From NCBI GenBank assembly GCA_944324435.1, contig CALUWH010000005.1, positions 1 through 64,000 of the forward strand: DNA of 64,000 bases, given 5' to 3'. This stretch comes from Candidatus Gastranaerophilales bacterium. Lineage in GTDB: Bacteria > Cyanobacteriota > Vampirovibrionia > Gastranaerophilales > Gastranaerophilaceae. The notes beneath the pieces are model-generated. The model saw only the letters and a program-made list of their open reading frames with translations. It did no database searches and was not told where the DNA came from. Made by a program: the position numbers and the translations under genes. Positions within the stretch are counted from its first letter, which is position 1. Each line of letters opens with the position of its first letter. Shown here piece by piece: positions 51,928-63,693 of the stretch.

Positions 51928-53847
51928 TTAGTACATCATATCGCCTACACCGAACGTAAAGTATCCGTTTGGCGAGCCGTTCGGGCCCGGATTTGTGAGC
52001 GGAAAACCATAATCTACAGACAATGGCCCGATACCGGGCATGTTAATTTTCAAACCTATACCTGCAGTAATTGCATGAACCGGTCTGTCATACAACACGC
52101 TTGCAATTGTCGGGTCAAAAACTTTACCTGCATCAACCCAGAAGGTTAATCTTAGATTTTGCAGGAAGTTAACTTTCAAACGATCAACAAACGGAATCGG
52201 AGTAGCAAGTTCTGCCGACCCCATAATAAATGCCCGGCCTGTACCAACTCCGTTGACCTTATACCCTCTGATGGTGTAAGGGCCGCCAAGACGAAATGCC
52301 ATAATCTCAGGAACATCAGAGCCGTGAACGGTCAAGCCGCCCCGTCCGGTGAAAGTAAGAGAGGATTTCTTAGCAATCGGAATAAACTTCTTAGCCATAC
52401 CTGTCAAACGACCGTTGGTTTTTCCAAAACCGTCAAGTCCAAAATTCTCTTCATACCTTACAGAAGCCAAAGCTCCGTGACGTGGGTTTGTCGCAGAATC
52501 TCGCGAGTCATACGCCAATCCGGGAGCCAGTCTCAGGAAAAATCCGCCTTCCAATTGTTTGGCACGGTCTGCTATATTTAAATTGTGCTCGCGGTACAGC
52601 CTGTTTATTGCAGCAATATCCCCTTCAGACAGGTTAATATATTCAACTCCCCCGGTTAATGTTGTTGACATACGTTTATTGAATTTTAATCTATGCGCAA
52701 TTGTTCCTTCGATACCAATTCGGCGTTCTATTGCAAGGGGCACCTGGTAGCTTCCCAAATCTCTAAAATAAATCTTGCTCATAAGCGAATTGTCCGCATT
52801 CAGGAAATGCGGTTCAAAAAAACTAAGCTCTGCCTGATAGTTCATGTGGTTTTTGATAGAAGAGTCACTCATTAAAATACCTGACCCGACCAGACCCGTT
52901 AAGGAAACTCTCTGATTCATACCCCTAAAGTTATTGTCAGAAATTCCCAGCGAGCCAAAAGCTCCGGTTGCGGAATCCAGACCGCCGCCTACAGAGACCG
53001 ATGCAGTTCTTTGCTCTTTCAGTTCAATGGTGATATCAAATTTATCAGGATCGTCCTCAGAAACCTCAATCGTTCGGTTGACATCTTTAAAAGCTTGTGT
53101 GGAGTAGAGGCGGACCAAATCCTGTTTTATTTGATTCTCATTATAAACCGTACCCGGTTCTGTCATTATATTACGTTCTATGATATATCCTTTAGTTTTC
53201 TCATTACCGGTAATCATTATCTTATTAATTTTACCCTCTGTAATGCTTAGGTTAAGTGTACCATCGGGGTCATCGTAAATTGAATCAATCTTTGAAAGTA
53301 TATACCCTTTTGAATAGTAACTTTCATTAATCTTCTCCATTGCCTCGTTAATTGCTGTAATATTCTGGGGTTTACCTTTTAATGGAAGCAGATAACGCAT
53401 AATTTCGTCGCTTGATACAACAGTATTCCCTTCTATAGTAAAATCAGTAACAGGAATATTTTCTTCCAAAATGATCTTTAGAGAAATTGTTCCATTAGGA
53501 TTTTTTACAGGAATAGCCTTCATTCTTTCAGTAAAATATCCGAGGCGGTAAATGGTTTTCAGATCTTGCTGCATGGCGTCTTTGTCATACAAATCGCCTT
53601 TTTGGAGTGACATTTTTGATAAAATATATTCAGGTTTAATAATATTCGCGCCTAAAATTTCTATATCGTTAATATATGCTGTGTTGCTGTCATAAGCAGC
53701 TTCTTCAACGTAATCTGCTTCTTCCTCCATTATTGAATCCGGTGTATCAGGCATATCAGCATAACAAACCTCACCGGCCCACAAAAAACTTACCAAGATT
53801 AATAAAAATAATATTAAATTTTTATATAAACCTGATAGACTAATCAA
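51928..53847 (-). CDS. bamA: outer membrane assembly protein BamA (Omp85)
   Basis: A 639-residue protein, shorter than E. coli BamA (810), with a signal peptide (NLILFLLILVSFLWAGEVCY), about three POTRA domains (residues 55-290; INDIEILGANIIKPEYILSK, VTDFTIEGNTVVSSDEIMRY, NKIMITGNEKTKGYIIERNI) and a C-terminal 16-strand barrel with the FxLGG-type lock AFRLGGPYTIRGYKVNGVGT and GPLSVDYGFPL near the end. Three POTRAs is the cyanobacterial number. A TTG start with GGAG upstream is used. Confidence 0.9.
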   Translation of the reverse strand: MISLSGLYKNLILFLLILVSFLWAGEVCYADMPDTPDSIMEEEADYVEEAAYDSNTAYINDIEILGANIIKPEYILSKMSLQKGDLYDKDAMQQDLKTIYRLGYFTERMKAIPVKNPNGTISLKIILEENIPVTDFTIEGNTVVSSDEIMRYLLPLKGKPQNITAINEAMEKINESYYSKGYILSKIDSIYDDPDGTLNLSITEGKINKIMITGNEKTKGYIIERNIMTEPGTVYNENQIKQDLVRLYSTQAFKDVNRTIEVSEDDPDKFDITIELKEQRTASVSVGGGLDSATGAFGSLGISDNNFRGMNQRVSLTGLVGSGILMSDSSIKNHMNYQAELSFFEPHFLNADNSLMSKIYFRDLGSYQVPLAIERRIGIEGTIAHRLKFNKRMSTTLTGGVEYINLSEGDIAAINRLYREHNLNIADRAKQLEGGFFLRLAPGLAYDSRDSATNPRHGALASVRYEENFGLDGFGKTNGRLTGMAKKFIPIAKKSSLTFTGRGGLTVHGSDVPEIMAFRLGGPYTIRGYKVNGVGTGRAFIMGSAELATPIPFVDRLKVNFLQNLRLTFWVDAGKVFDPTIASVLYDRPVHAITAGIGLKINMPGIGPLSVDYGFPLTNPGPNGSPNGYFTFGVGDMMY

Positions 53848-53942
53848 CTATCCACTCCACAGCATTATATTTATACATTCTATCACAAACATATAAATTA
53901 GTGTAGTTTATTTTTTTTACAATGCCTGTGGATTTAGTATAA

Positions 53943-54173
53943 TTACACAATAGTTTTCAAGTATTCAATTATGTCATCGGATTCATACATTTGAATATTC
54001 CTATCTTTATCAACCAAGAACGGAACTTGTCTTTTGCCGCCCAGCTGAATAAGCGCTTCTTCCGCAACTTTATCACTAATATCAATTTTATTGTACTTTA
54101 TACCTTTTTCGTCAAGATAATTCATAACTTTTCTACAGTAAGGACAAGTTTCCAAAATAAATAAATCAAGCAT
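53943..54173 (-). CDS. glutaredoxin family protein
   Basis: A 76-residue thioredoxin-fold protein: LFILETCPYCRKVMNYLD holds a CPYC dithiol site, then GGKRQVPFLVDKD (cis-Pro loop) and MYESDDIIEYLK. The N-terminal Cys pair reduces disulfides with glutathione or another thiol. It is a monocistronic gene with AGGAGAA upstream. Confidence 0.9.
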   Translation of the reverse strand: MLDLFILETCPYCRKVMNYLDEKGIKYNKIDISDKVAEEALIQLGGKRQVPFLVDKDRNIQMYESDDIIEYLKTIV

Positions 54174-54277
54174 TTTTATTCTCCTGTGTTATCCTTATTA
54201 TACAGAATTTACACATACAAACTCATTCGCCATGTATTTAATTTTTTTGTGTTAATATTATTAAGAGAGGTAAGTGT

Positions 54278-54628
54278 ATGTTAAGACAATTTTTAAATTC
54301 AAAAATACATAGAGCTACGGTTACTGATGCCAATTTAAATTACGTAGGCTCGATAACCATAGATGAAGAATTTTTGGAGCTTGCCGGAATATATGAGTGG
54401 GAAAAAGTTGAAATTTTAAATATAAATAACGGTGAGCGTTTCCAAACTTATGCAATAAAGGGAGCTCGGGGCTCAAAATGTTTTTGCCTTAACGGAGCAG
54501 CCGCAAGAAAGGCACAGCCGGGAGATAAAATTATTGTAGTGACTTATGCAATGCTGACTCCGGAGGAAATAAAAACGCATAAACCAACTATTGTTCAAGT
54601 TGGAGAAGGTAATAAGATTGTCAAATAA
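54278..54628 (+). CDS. panD: aspartate 1-decarboxylase
   Basis: A 116-residue proenzyme that makes beta-alanine for pantothenate. The self-cleavage site YVGSITID (Gly24-Ser25, giving the pyruvoyl group), [26 protein letters not shown] and the end [16 protein letters not shown] are typical. Length is normal. Its end overlaps a 46-codon frame that starts at 54618. The panE-like gene at 56174 serves the other branch of the pathway. Confidence 0.93.
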   Translation: MLRQFLNSKIHRATVTDANLNYVGSITIDEEFLELAGIYEWEKVEILNINNGERFQTYAIKGARGSKCFCLNGAAARKAQPGDKIIVVTYAMLTPEEIKTHKPTIVQVGEGNKIVK

Positions 54629-54758
54629 TCCTTACAAACCGAAAAAAAAGAAGAAGAAATTTACAGTTAATATTAAGAATATGGGTGTTAATATTGACAA
54701 GAATGAGTATTACGAAATCGTAAAATCGAATTCCGCGCACCCCGAACAAGGACTTTAG
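54618..54758 (+). CDS. 46-residue basic small protein coupled to panD
   Basis: A frame of 46 codons starts at TTG 54618 inside the last codons of panD and ends at TAG 54758. GGAGAAGG lies 8 bp upstream, inside panD. The product is [20 protein letters not shown] and then [18 protein letters not shown]..., with a poly-Lys N-terminus that could bind nucleic acid or membranes. Its stop overlaps the stop of the convergent gene by 4 bp. Small but well supported by its ribosome binding site. Confidence 0.55.
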   Translation: MSNNPYKPKKKKKKFTVNIKNMGVNIDKNEYYEIVKSNSAHPEQGL

Positions 54759-55462
54759 TCCAAAATTTTAACTCCGGTTGTTGAGCCGGTTGTATAATTA
54801 TAATTCCTGTAACCTTGATTAAAAGGACTTGTTCCATAGCCAAAGCTTCTGCCGTTGTCATATACCGTAGGATACTGATTATAGTTAAAGTTTCCCATAG
54901 AGTTGTAAGGGTTTACCGGATTAAAGGAAGTTGTGTAAGGAAAATAGTTAGAACTCCCGATTGATGGAGTAAAGCCCGTCATTTGTCCATTAAAATAGTT
55001 GCTGAGATTTCGAAGCCAGGACGTTTTATAATTTTGTTTCGGGCGTGACAGGATAGCGCTTCTTACATTGTCGTACCTTGTGTTGACATCACCCTGCTGA
55101 ATTGCACCAAAGGCCTGCATTTCAAGTCGTTGTAGCCTCTCTAAGTCACTATCTTTTGAGAAGCTTTTATTGAGAGCGTATTTTTCAAGTGCATTCAAGT
55201 CTGTTAGAGAAGAGACTTGATTATAAGCGCTTCTGTTAATAAGCCGCCTTCTGTATGGAGAAGGCTGGTAGATAGTTCTGGTCCTTGAGTAAGGATTATA
55301 GTAATTATTGTTATTATAGTAGTATGGTCTGTTATATCGACGAGCAGGTGAGGCATAATAAGGGCGATACGCAGGCCTGCTTGTCACAACCGTTCGCGCG
55401 GCTTCTACTGCAGTCTGAGCAAATATTAATATAATTAGTAAAAGAGTGCAAATACGATACAT
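54755..55462 (-). CDS. secreted Tyr/Asn/Arg-rich protein
   Basis: A 235-residue protein with a signal peptide (MYRICTLLLIILIFAQTAVE), followed by a low-complexity region rich in Tyr, Asn, Pro and Arg (PYYYNNNNYYNPYSRTRTIY), a helical segment with LTDLNALEKYALNKSFSKDS and a second Tyr/Asn/Gly-rich part. The ATG at 55462 was chosen for AGGAGG 6 bp upstream. The middle resembles a domain in cyanobacterial secreted proteins. Surface location and function unknown. Confidence 0.65.
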   Translation of the reverse strand: MYRICTLLLIILIFAQTAVEAARTVVTSRPAYRPYYASPARRYNRPYYYNNNNYYNPYSRTRTIYQPSPYRRRLINRSAYNQVSSLTDLNALEKYALNKSFSKDSDLERLQRLEMQAFGAIQQGDVNTRYDNVRSAILSRPKQNYKTSWLRNLSNYFNGQMTGFTPSIGSSNYFPYTTSFNPVNPYNSMGNFNYNQYPTVYDNGRSFGYGTSPFNQGYRNYNYTTGSTTGVKILD

Positions 55463-55681
55463 AAGAAACCTCCTCATTAATGTTATTAAATAATGAGAGG
55501 ATGTAATTTGTATTAGCTTACCGGGCGATTTTGTAGTATATAAGGTCGGTTTTCGTAAAAAAATCAAGACTTGATAAGAGGACAGGCTGACCGCCTATGC
55601 GCGCCATATCACACCTGCCAAGAAAAATACTCCTAAGAGCAATACCTTAAAGGACCCTAAACCAATTGACCGCTAACGCGT

Positions 55682-56083
55682 TTATTTAATTTGAAAAATA
55701 CACTTAACACAGTGTGCTTTTGGTTCCAGAACTAAATTATCCTCTAAGTCATACATTTTTGCTACACGAGTTATAAGCGGTTCTCCACACATAGGACATT
55801 GCAGATTTGTTTCTCTATTTAAAATTCTTTTTTTGAGATTGTCAATACATTCATCAGATATAACTTCAAACTCGTAGTCCCGTTCATATTTTTTTAGTTC
55901 TTTGGGAGAACATTTCAAAACTCTTGCAATCTGCTGCCGCTGCGTAACTGATAAAAAAAGCTCCTTACCCGACTCAATATCTTCTAGGACTTCAGGCTTT
56001 ATATTGGCTTTATTTGCGAGTCCGCTAAGAGATAATCCTGCTTTTTCCCGTTTTTGCTGTATAAATTGTGCTAAACTTTCCAT
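55682..56083 (-). CDS. HTH regulator with C-terminal zinc ribbon
   Basis: A 133-residue protein. N-terminal Xre-type HTH: FIQQKREKAGLSLSGLANKA, then IKPEVLEDIESGKELFLSV. The C-terminal part has LQCPMCGEPLITRV and AHCVKCIFQIK, two CxxC pairs for one zinc. This composition fits transcription regulators sensing metal or redox state. It is divergent from panE-like across about 90 bp. Confidence 0.75.
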   Translation of the reverse strand: MESLAQFIQQKREKAGLSLSGLANKANIKPEVLEDIESGKELFLSVTQRQQIARVLKCSPKELKKYERDYEFEVISDECIDNLKKRILNRETNLQCPMCGEPLITRVAKMYDLEDNLVLEPKAHCVKCIFQIK

Positions 56084-56173
56084 ATAACATTATTATAGCG
56101 TAAATTTTAAAATTTAAAATTATATGTTTTTAATTACTTGCACTGTTGAGTGCTTACTATGTATAATAGGGAT

Positions 56174-57079
56174 ATGAATAAAGTTATTATTTGCGGTTTA
56201 GGGGCTGTGGGGCTTACTTTTGCGGTAAAGTTTCGGAGAAAATGCGAACTTAGGATTCTTGTTGATGAAGAAAGACTTGCAAGGTATAAGAAAAATAAGC
56301 CGACTCTTAACGGAACAGAGCAAAATTTTGAATATATTCTGCCGTCTGAGGTTTTTGAACCTGATTTGATAATAATATCGACAAAATCGTCCGGCTTAGC
56401 AAGCGCAATTGAAAGTATTAAAAACTTTGTCAGAAAAGATACGATAATAATATCATTATTGAACGGAGTTTCTTCAGAAGAGATTATAGCCAATGCGTAT
56501 CCTGAAGCTAAGGTTTTAAAATCTTATTTTATCGGGCACAGTGCTGTAAGAGATGGCAATCTGGTAACTCAGGACGGTGTCGGGGAAATAGTTGTCGAGA
56601 ATGATTCTGATATTGTAAGAATTCTGGAGAATGCCGGAGTTGATTACACTACGCCCGAGGATATGAATTACTCTCTATGGCTAAAATTTACAATGAACGT
56701 ATTTTCAAATCAGGCTTCCGCAATATTAAACATGACATTCGGAGACTTGAAGAAAAATTCTGCATTTATTGATTTTGCGAAAAAAGTTATATCGGAAGTT
56801 CGTGCAATTGCGGAGAAAAAGGGGATAAAGAATTTGGAAAATCTGGAATCCGATGCTCTGAAAGCTCTTGCAAGAATGTGTGATGAGGGAAAAACCTCCA
56901 TGCACCAGGATATTCTAGCAGGCAGAAAAACAGAGGCCGATATTTTTGCAGGCGAAGTCATAAGATTAGGAAAAGAATTTAATATACAAACACCTTACAA
57001 TCAAGTGATGTACGATATGATAAAGATTTTGGAGGAGAAAAATGAACATAGCCTTCATTCCGGCAAGAGGGGGCAGTAA
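56174..57079 (+). CDS. panE: 2-dehydropantoate 2-reductase family protein
   Basis: A 301-residue enzyme: NAD(P)H site KVIICGLGAVGLTFAVKFRR, ISTKSSGLASAIE, and the C-terminal six-helix domain with the catalytic Lys region NYSLWLKFTMNVFSNQASAI. It would reduce ketopantoate to pantoate, in the same pathway as panD (54278). The start at 56174 keeps the Rossmann motif at the N-terminus. Its end overlaps the CMP-sugar synthetase gene by 38 bp. Related ketopantoate reductase-like proteins with other substrates exist. Confidence 0.82.
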   Translation: MNKVIICGLGAVGLTFAVKFRRKCELRILVDEERLARYKKNKPTLNGTEQNFEYILPSEVFEPDLIIISTKSSGLASAIESIKNFVRKDTIIISLLNGVSSEEIIANAYPEAKVLKSYFIGHSAVRDGNLVTQDGVGEIVVENDSDIVRILENAGVDYTTPEDMNYSLWLKFTMNVFSNQASAILNMTFGDLKKNSAFIDFAKKVISEVRAIAEKKGIKNLENLESDALKALARMCDEGKTSMHQDILAGRKTEADIFAGEVIRLGKEFNIQTPYNQVMYDMIKILEEKNEHSLHSGKRGQ

Positions 57080-57722
57080 GTCTATTCCTCTTAAAAATAT
57101 TAAAGAACTCAACGGAAAACCGCTCATATACTGGACAACAAAAGCCGCAAACGACGCGGAATGTATTGACAAAGTTATCGTTGCAACGGATTGTGCGAAG
57201 ATAAAAAGCACTGTTCTTTCTTTCAACCTTCCAAAAGTCGAAATTTATGACAGGAATTCCGAAAACGCTCAAGATACTTCGTCAACCGAGAGTGTCATGC
57301 TTGAATATATTGAAAAGGCAGGTTTGGATATGAATGACAAATTCTTTTTGATACAGGCAACGTCTCCTATGCTCAAAGCAGAACATATAGACGGCATGTA
57401 TAAAGAATTTTTAGAAACAAAAGTTGATTCCATGTTCACAGGCGTATTGGAAAAACAATTTCACTGGACTTTTTGTGAAAACGGAATCAAACCCGTAAAT
57501 TACGATTACAGAAACCGTCCGCGCAGACAGGACTTTGAAGGCTTGATTGCAGAGAATGGCGCCTGCTATATTAACTCTATTGCCAATATCCTGCGTGACA
57601 AGTGCAGACTATCCGGCAAAATCGGGTTTTACGAACTTCCTGCTTACACTGCTTATGAAATCGACGAACAGGATGACTGGATTATAATAGAAGAACTGAT
57701 AAAAATATATGGTTCTCTATAA
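57042..57722 (+). CDS. CMP-sugar (acylneuraminate-type) synthetase
   Basis: A 226-residue cytidylyltransferase: IPARGGSKSIPLKNIKELNG for the nucleotide, VIVATDCAKI, FFLIQATSPMLKAEHIDGMY and AENGACYINSIANIL. It activates a nonulosonic acid (sialic, legionaminic or pseudaminic) as a CMP-sugar. Since the cell makes flagella, flagellin glycosylation is a reasonable guess; no nonulosonate synthase lies nearby. Its start lies inside panE-like, so translation is coupled. Confidence 0.87.
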   Translation: MNIAFIPARGGSKSIPLKNIKELNGKPLIYWTTKAANDAECIDKVIVATDCAKIKSTVLSFNLPKVEIYDRNSENAQDTSSTESVMLEYIEKAGLDMNDKFFLIQATSPMLKAEHIDGMYKEFLETKVDSMFTGVLEKQFHWTFCENGIKPVNYDYRNRPRRQDFEGLIAENGACYINSIANILRDKCRLSGKIGFYELPAYTAYEIDEQDDWIIIEELIKIYGSL

Positions 57723-57756
57723 ACAACTATCCTAAACCACTTAATAGATATGTGAA

Positions 57757-57972
57757 TTACTCAAGAATCTGCGGCAATTCAATATTGGGTGTGCCTATTG
57801 TTCGTACAAGCTCCAAAACTGCAGCTTTCATCTGGCATTTTTGCGCTGTTGCACTAAAAAAATCACTATAAAAGCAACCATCACACACACATCCGCGTTT
57901 ATAACACTCTAATGCCGTAGGTGTCCATCTCTTTACGGCAATAGCTCTTCCCATATCACGACTCTTAAACAC
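57757..57972 (-). CDS. small Cys-rich protein, possible metal or Fe-S site
   Basis: A 71-residue protein with CYKRGCVCDGCFYSDF and QKCQMKAAVLEL: cysteines in C-x4-C-x-C-x2-C plus one more after 12 residues. Such clusters bind Zn or Fe-S. It starts at GTG 57972 with GGAGG 5 bp upstream. Sandwiched between an unrelated CMP-sugar gene and murF. Family not recognised. Confidence 0.65.
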   Translation of the reverse strand: MFKSRDMGRAIAVKRWTPTALECYKRGCVCDGCFYSDFFSATAQKCQMKAAVLELVRTIGTPNIELPQILE

Positions 57973-58286
57973 TTATTCCTCCAAATTCTATTTTCTGTTC
58001 TTGATAATACTGGTGTATTATATCTCTTCCCCTGTAGAAATTTTCTAACTATATTCTTATTATATGGCTTAACCAAGCTTTTACAACCCATAAAATCGGT
58101 TTTGTAACGTTTTTGTAATACAAGAAAATTGCCCAAGTTTATTGACATTGCCTATTTGAGCGCATGCTTATGGCTGATAATTCCATGGTTACAGAGATTT
58201 TTTGGCTTAAAAACCATGCAGCCAGCATGTTTGCATGCATTTTATAAACAGTAAAGTTTTGTAAAGAAGTTGGCATGTACTTAAAA
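57973..58286. other. 314-bp intergenic stretch, no supported gene
   Basis: This AT-rich stretch separates the Cys-rich gene from the murF stop. A repeated GCATGC word occurs near 58160, 58200 and 58231. An open frame at 57933-58148 on the minus strand has no ribosome binding site and overlaps the promoter area, so it is not called. Confidence 0.4.
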
Positions 58287-59576
58287 TCAGCTGAGATTTT
58301 CTATAATTTTTTCAAATTGCATGCTTCGGGAAGCCTTTAAAAACATTAATTCCGTATGTATATTTTCTTTGATATATAAAACCGCCTCTTCTATCGTATC
58401 AAAATGTTTTGTTCTAAATTTGTTAATTGCATCCGTAATGTTTTTCGAAAGCTTGCCGATTGATATAATTTCCGTATTATCTGCAAGGTTTTTGGCATTA
58501 ATATATTCTCCAAGCTCCCTGTGATAATCAGCCTCTTCGTCTCCGAGTTCGCCCATATCTCCAAGAATTATTGTGTAATTTTTATAAAGCTCAGCGATTG
58601 TATCAATAAACGCACGCATTGATTCCGGATTAGCATTATAGCTATCATTGATAATCTTAAATCTTCCGGCTTTCACGCTCTCCCAGCGTTTTTCAATGGG
58701 TTTGTATTTTTTTAAACCCTCTTTAATTTCGTCAGGTGTCATTTTTAATACAAGCCCTGCATTGATTGACGCAAGCGAATTTTCTATATTATAGTCTCCG
58801 CCAATATTAAGCTCATACAGATTATTTTTGTACTCAAATTTTGAATATACAGCGGTTTTTTCTAAAATTTTAACATCATTGATTGAGTAATAAATTTTTT
58901 CTCCGTTAAATTGAACCGTTTTTTTGATTAATTCATCATCATGTGCAATAAAAACATTTCCGCGCTGATGTTTAACAATTTCGCATTTAGCTTTTGCAAT
59001 GTTCTCTCTTGAGCCCAAGCGCCCTATATGTGCACTCCCTACGTTTGCGATTATAGTAATATCAGGCTCCGCGTATTTTGACAGGAGTTCAATCTCTCCC
59101 AATCCGCGCATTCCCATCTCAAGTATCAGAATCTCTGTATCGTCAGGCATTTCAAATATTGTCTGGCAGAGGCCTACTTCATTATTGTGATTAAGCGGAG
59201 TTTTAAAAGTCTTAAATCTTTCATTAAGAACAGATGCCGTCAATTCTTTGGTCGTTGTTTTTCCAGAGCTTCCGGTAATTGCAACAACCATCGGGTTAAT
59301 TTTTCTCCGCCTGCAATTCGCAAGCTCCAGGTATGCAATAAGCGTATCTTTAACCTTGAGGTTTCCATAATTGCCTGTACAAAACGCTCCTGCAGCGCCC
59401 TTTGCAAACGCGGATGATATAAACTTTTCACCGTCAAAATTCGCTCCTTTAAGAGGAAGATAAAAGTCTCCTTCTTTTATTGTACGGGTATCTGTCGATA
59501 TCACAACATTCTGTTCTAAATCAACCGGCTTTATTATTTCTGCCTTAGTTACTTCAATTAATTCTTTTATTTTCAT
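58287..59576 (-). CDS. murF: UDP-N-acetylmuramoyl-tripeptide--D-alanyl-D-alanine ligase
   Basis: A 429-residue Mur ligase that adds D-Ala-D-Ala to the cell-wall precursor. N-terminal uridine-binding part STDTRTIKEGDFYLPLKGAN, ATP loop VAITGSSGKTTTKELTASVL, NHNNEVGLCQTIFEM, and late ILEMGMRGLGEIELL and NDSYNANPESMRAFI. The length is close to the family norm (452 in E. coli). The ATG at 59576 matches the family N-terminus; the frame is open further to 59729. It is divergent from gyrB. Confidence 0.93.
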   Translation of the reverse strand: MKIKELIEVTKAEIIKPVDLEQNVVISTDTRTIKEGDFYLPLKGANFDGEKFISSAFAKGAAGAFCTGNYGNLKVKDTLIAYLELANCRRRKINPMVVAITGSSGKTTTKELTASVLNERFKTFKTPLNHNNEVGLCQTIFEMPDDTEILILEMGMRGLGEIELLSKYAEPDITIIANVGSAHIGRLGSRENIAKAKCEIVKHQRGNVFIAHDDELIKKTVQFNGEKIYYSINDVKILEKTAVYSKFEYKNNLYELNIGGDYNIENSLASINAGLVLKMTPDEIKEGLKKYKPIEKRWESVKAGRFKIINDSYNANPESMRAFIDTIAELYKNYTIILGDMGELGDEEADYHRELGEYINAKNLADNTEIISIGKLSKNITDAINKFRTKHFDTIEEAVLYIKENIHTELMFLKASRSMQFEKIIENLS

Positions 59577-59713
59577 ACAATATAAGTATAACGCTAAAAA
59601 ACAAAGAATGCATTTATTTATAATTAACAAAAAAATCCAAGAATAAAATAAATGCTTATGCAAATTTTGCTTTTGTGCTACAATTAATAGTATAGATAGT
59701 ATATTAATATTGA

Positions 59714-62158
<2,445 letters not shown>

Positions 62159-62834
62159 GGGGTAAATGGTTTAGAAGGAAATAAGTTTAGAGGTTGAGAA
62201 GAAGTTATTGACTAAAATGTCATACTGAACTTGTTTCCACAACTGTCCAGGATAATTTTGTATAAAAAACTGAAAAATGAGTAAAAAAATGTCATCCTGA
62301 AAGATTAGAAAAACAAACGAAAGTGTAGTTTTTCAATCTGTTCAGGATCTTACCAAAAACTAAATATAATATCTGGTTTGTAAGATTCTGAACTGTGCGA
62401 AAAATTAACCGTTTTAAATAAATTAATTTTTCAGCACTTTCTCAAATGACAGAATTTTTAAATTTATTCGGGACAGCAGGGGAACTTGTTTCAGCTTCTT
62501 ACCGGACAGCAAATATAACAACACACCGGCGTAAGCCCCCGAAGGGGGAAATAATCCCTATAGGCTTCACGCCAAACTATTCGGATTGATATAAAATTCC
62601 AGATGACGTTTTAATCTATTGTCTATCCACGTTTTTTTTGAGTTCAATACCCGTCGTTACTTTTTCAGATTTTCTCATAAAATTGTCCCGAATACTTGTA
62701 CCACGCAGCAAAACTACAGGATATGCAAATAATCTGTTATAATATTTTTATACAGAACAACAAAAATTGTTTGAATATGAACATTTTTAAATAATTTTCG
62801 TTATAATATTGTAAAGGCAATATAAGGTATAAAA
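62159..62834. other. 676-bp intergenic stretch with repeat fragments, no gene
   Basis: GGGGGTAAATGG (62158-62169) directly after the gyrB stop matches the core of the 51-bp repeat. Further on, GTCATCCTGAAAGATTAGAAA and TTTTTCAATCTGTTCAGGATCT near 62290-62350 form an imperfect inverted pair, typical of dispersed intergenic repeats. Several T-tracts follow gyrB. No frame with a ribosome binding site was found. The last 60 bp hold the promoter and leader of the anti-sigma gene. Confidence 0.6.
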
Positions 62835-63182
62835 ATGAATAATAAATGCATGAAATATGAAGGATTATTTATTTTCTCCGATGATGAAACTCTAAAAAAG
62901 CATCTTGCAGAATGCGAAGAATGCCGAGCAGAGCAAGAAACAATGGATAAAGTATCATCTCTTATCAGCGAGGTAAGGTTTCATTATTACCGCAAACGTA
63001 AAATAATGCCTAAGCTCAGAGCCGTCTGCGCTGCAGCGTTATTGCTTTTCTCAACCTTGACTTTGGGCATTGCCGTAAATGATGAGGATTTGATGGATAC
63101 TTTAAGGTACGGAGAAACTCTGTCTGCTGAAGAGTTAGGCTTTCCGGTCGATTCTTACGGGCTTTTAATGGTGGATGAATGA
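62835..63182 (+). CDS. anti-sigma factor, zinc-finger type, membrane-anchored
   Basis: A 115-residue protein. N-terminal zinc motif HLAECEECRAEQ (H-x3-C-x2-C), as in ZAS-type anti-sigma factors, one membrane helix at about 62-78 (LRAVCAAALLLFSTLTLGIA) and a short periplasmic tail. Its stop overlaps the start of the sigma gene (ATGA), so the two are coupled. It would hold the sigma factor until an envelope signal arrives. Here it precedes the sigma gene, the reverse of the usual order. Confidence 0.8.
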   Translation: MNNKCMKYEGLFIFSDDETLKKHLAECEECRAEQETMDKVSSLISEVRFHYYRKRKIMPKLRAVCAAALLLFSTLTLGIAVNDEDLMDTLRYGETLSAEELGFPVDSYGLLMVDE

Positions 63183-63682
63183 ATTTTAACGAAATAATCA
63201 AAGCTAACAAACAAAACGTTAAAAATATAATAAGATTAATTACAAAACAGGATAATGAAGACTTAGAACAAGAAGTCTATATCAAACTGTGGAAAAATGC
63301 GGATAAATACGAAGAACGAGGTACGTTTAAAAGCTGGATAAATACAATTGCAAAAAACACTTCAAAAGATTATTTGAAATCTGCCTCAGTGAAAATGGAA
63401 CAAAATTCTACGTCAGATGAATTTGTACTAACAAGTATAAAAGACAAAAAAATAACGCCTGAAGAGCGTATGGCGGCATCTGAACGCCAAAAAAAAATTA
63501 TTAGAGCCATCGACGGCCTTAAACCTAAGTTTCGTGAAGTTATAATGCTATGCGAAATATACGGATATACCTACGAAGACGCGTCAAAGAAGCTTGATTG
63601 CCCGATAGGTACTATAAAATCAAGGATTTACAATGCAAAAAAAGAGTTGGCAGAAGTCCTGAGTGACTTAATGAATGAATAG
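63179..63682 (+). CDS. ECF-type RNA polymerase sigma factor
   Basis: A 167-residue sigma-70 protein: region 2 with NEDLEQEVYIKLWKNADKYE and FKSWINTIAKNTSKDYLKSA; region 4 with REVIMLCEIYGYTYEDASKK and LDCPIGTIKSRIYNAKKEL. Directs stress or envelope regulon transcription. It overlaps the anti-sigma gene by 4 bp and lies 11 bp before a Spy/CpxP-like gene that it may control. Confidence 0.9.
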   Translation: MNFNEIIKANKQNVKNIIRLITKQDNEDLEQEVYIKLWKNADKYEERGTFKSWINTIAKNTSKDYLKSASVKMEQNSTSDEFVLTSIKDKKITPEERMAASERQKKIIRAIDGLKPKFREVIMLCEIYGYTYEDASKKLDCPIGTIKSRIYNAKKELAEVLSDLMNE

Positions 63683-63693
63683 AGAGGTACAAG

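Noticed and set aside
57933-58148. 71-codon minus-strand frame upstream of the Cys-rich gene
   Set aside because: It lacks a ribosome binding site and overlaps the start and leader of the Cys-rich gene in another frame.
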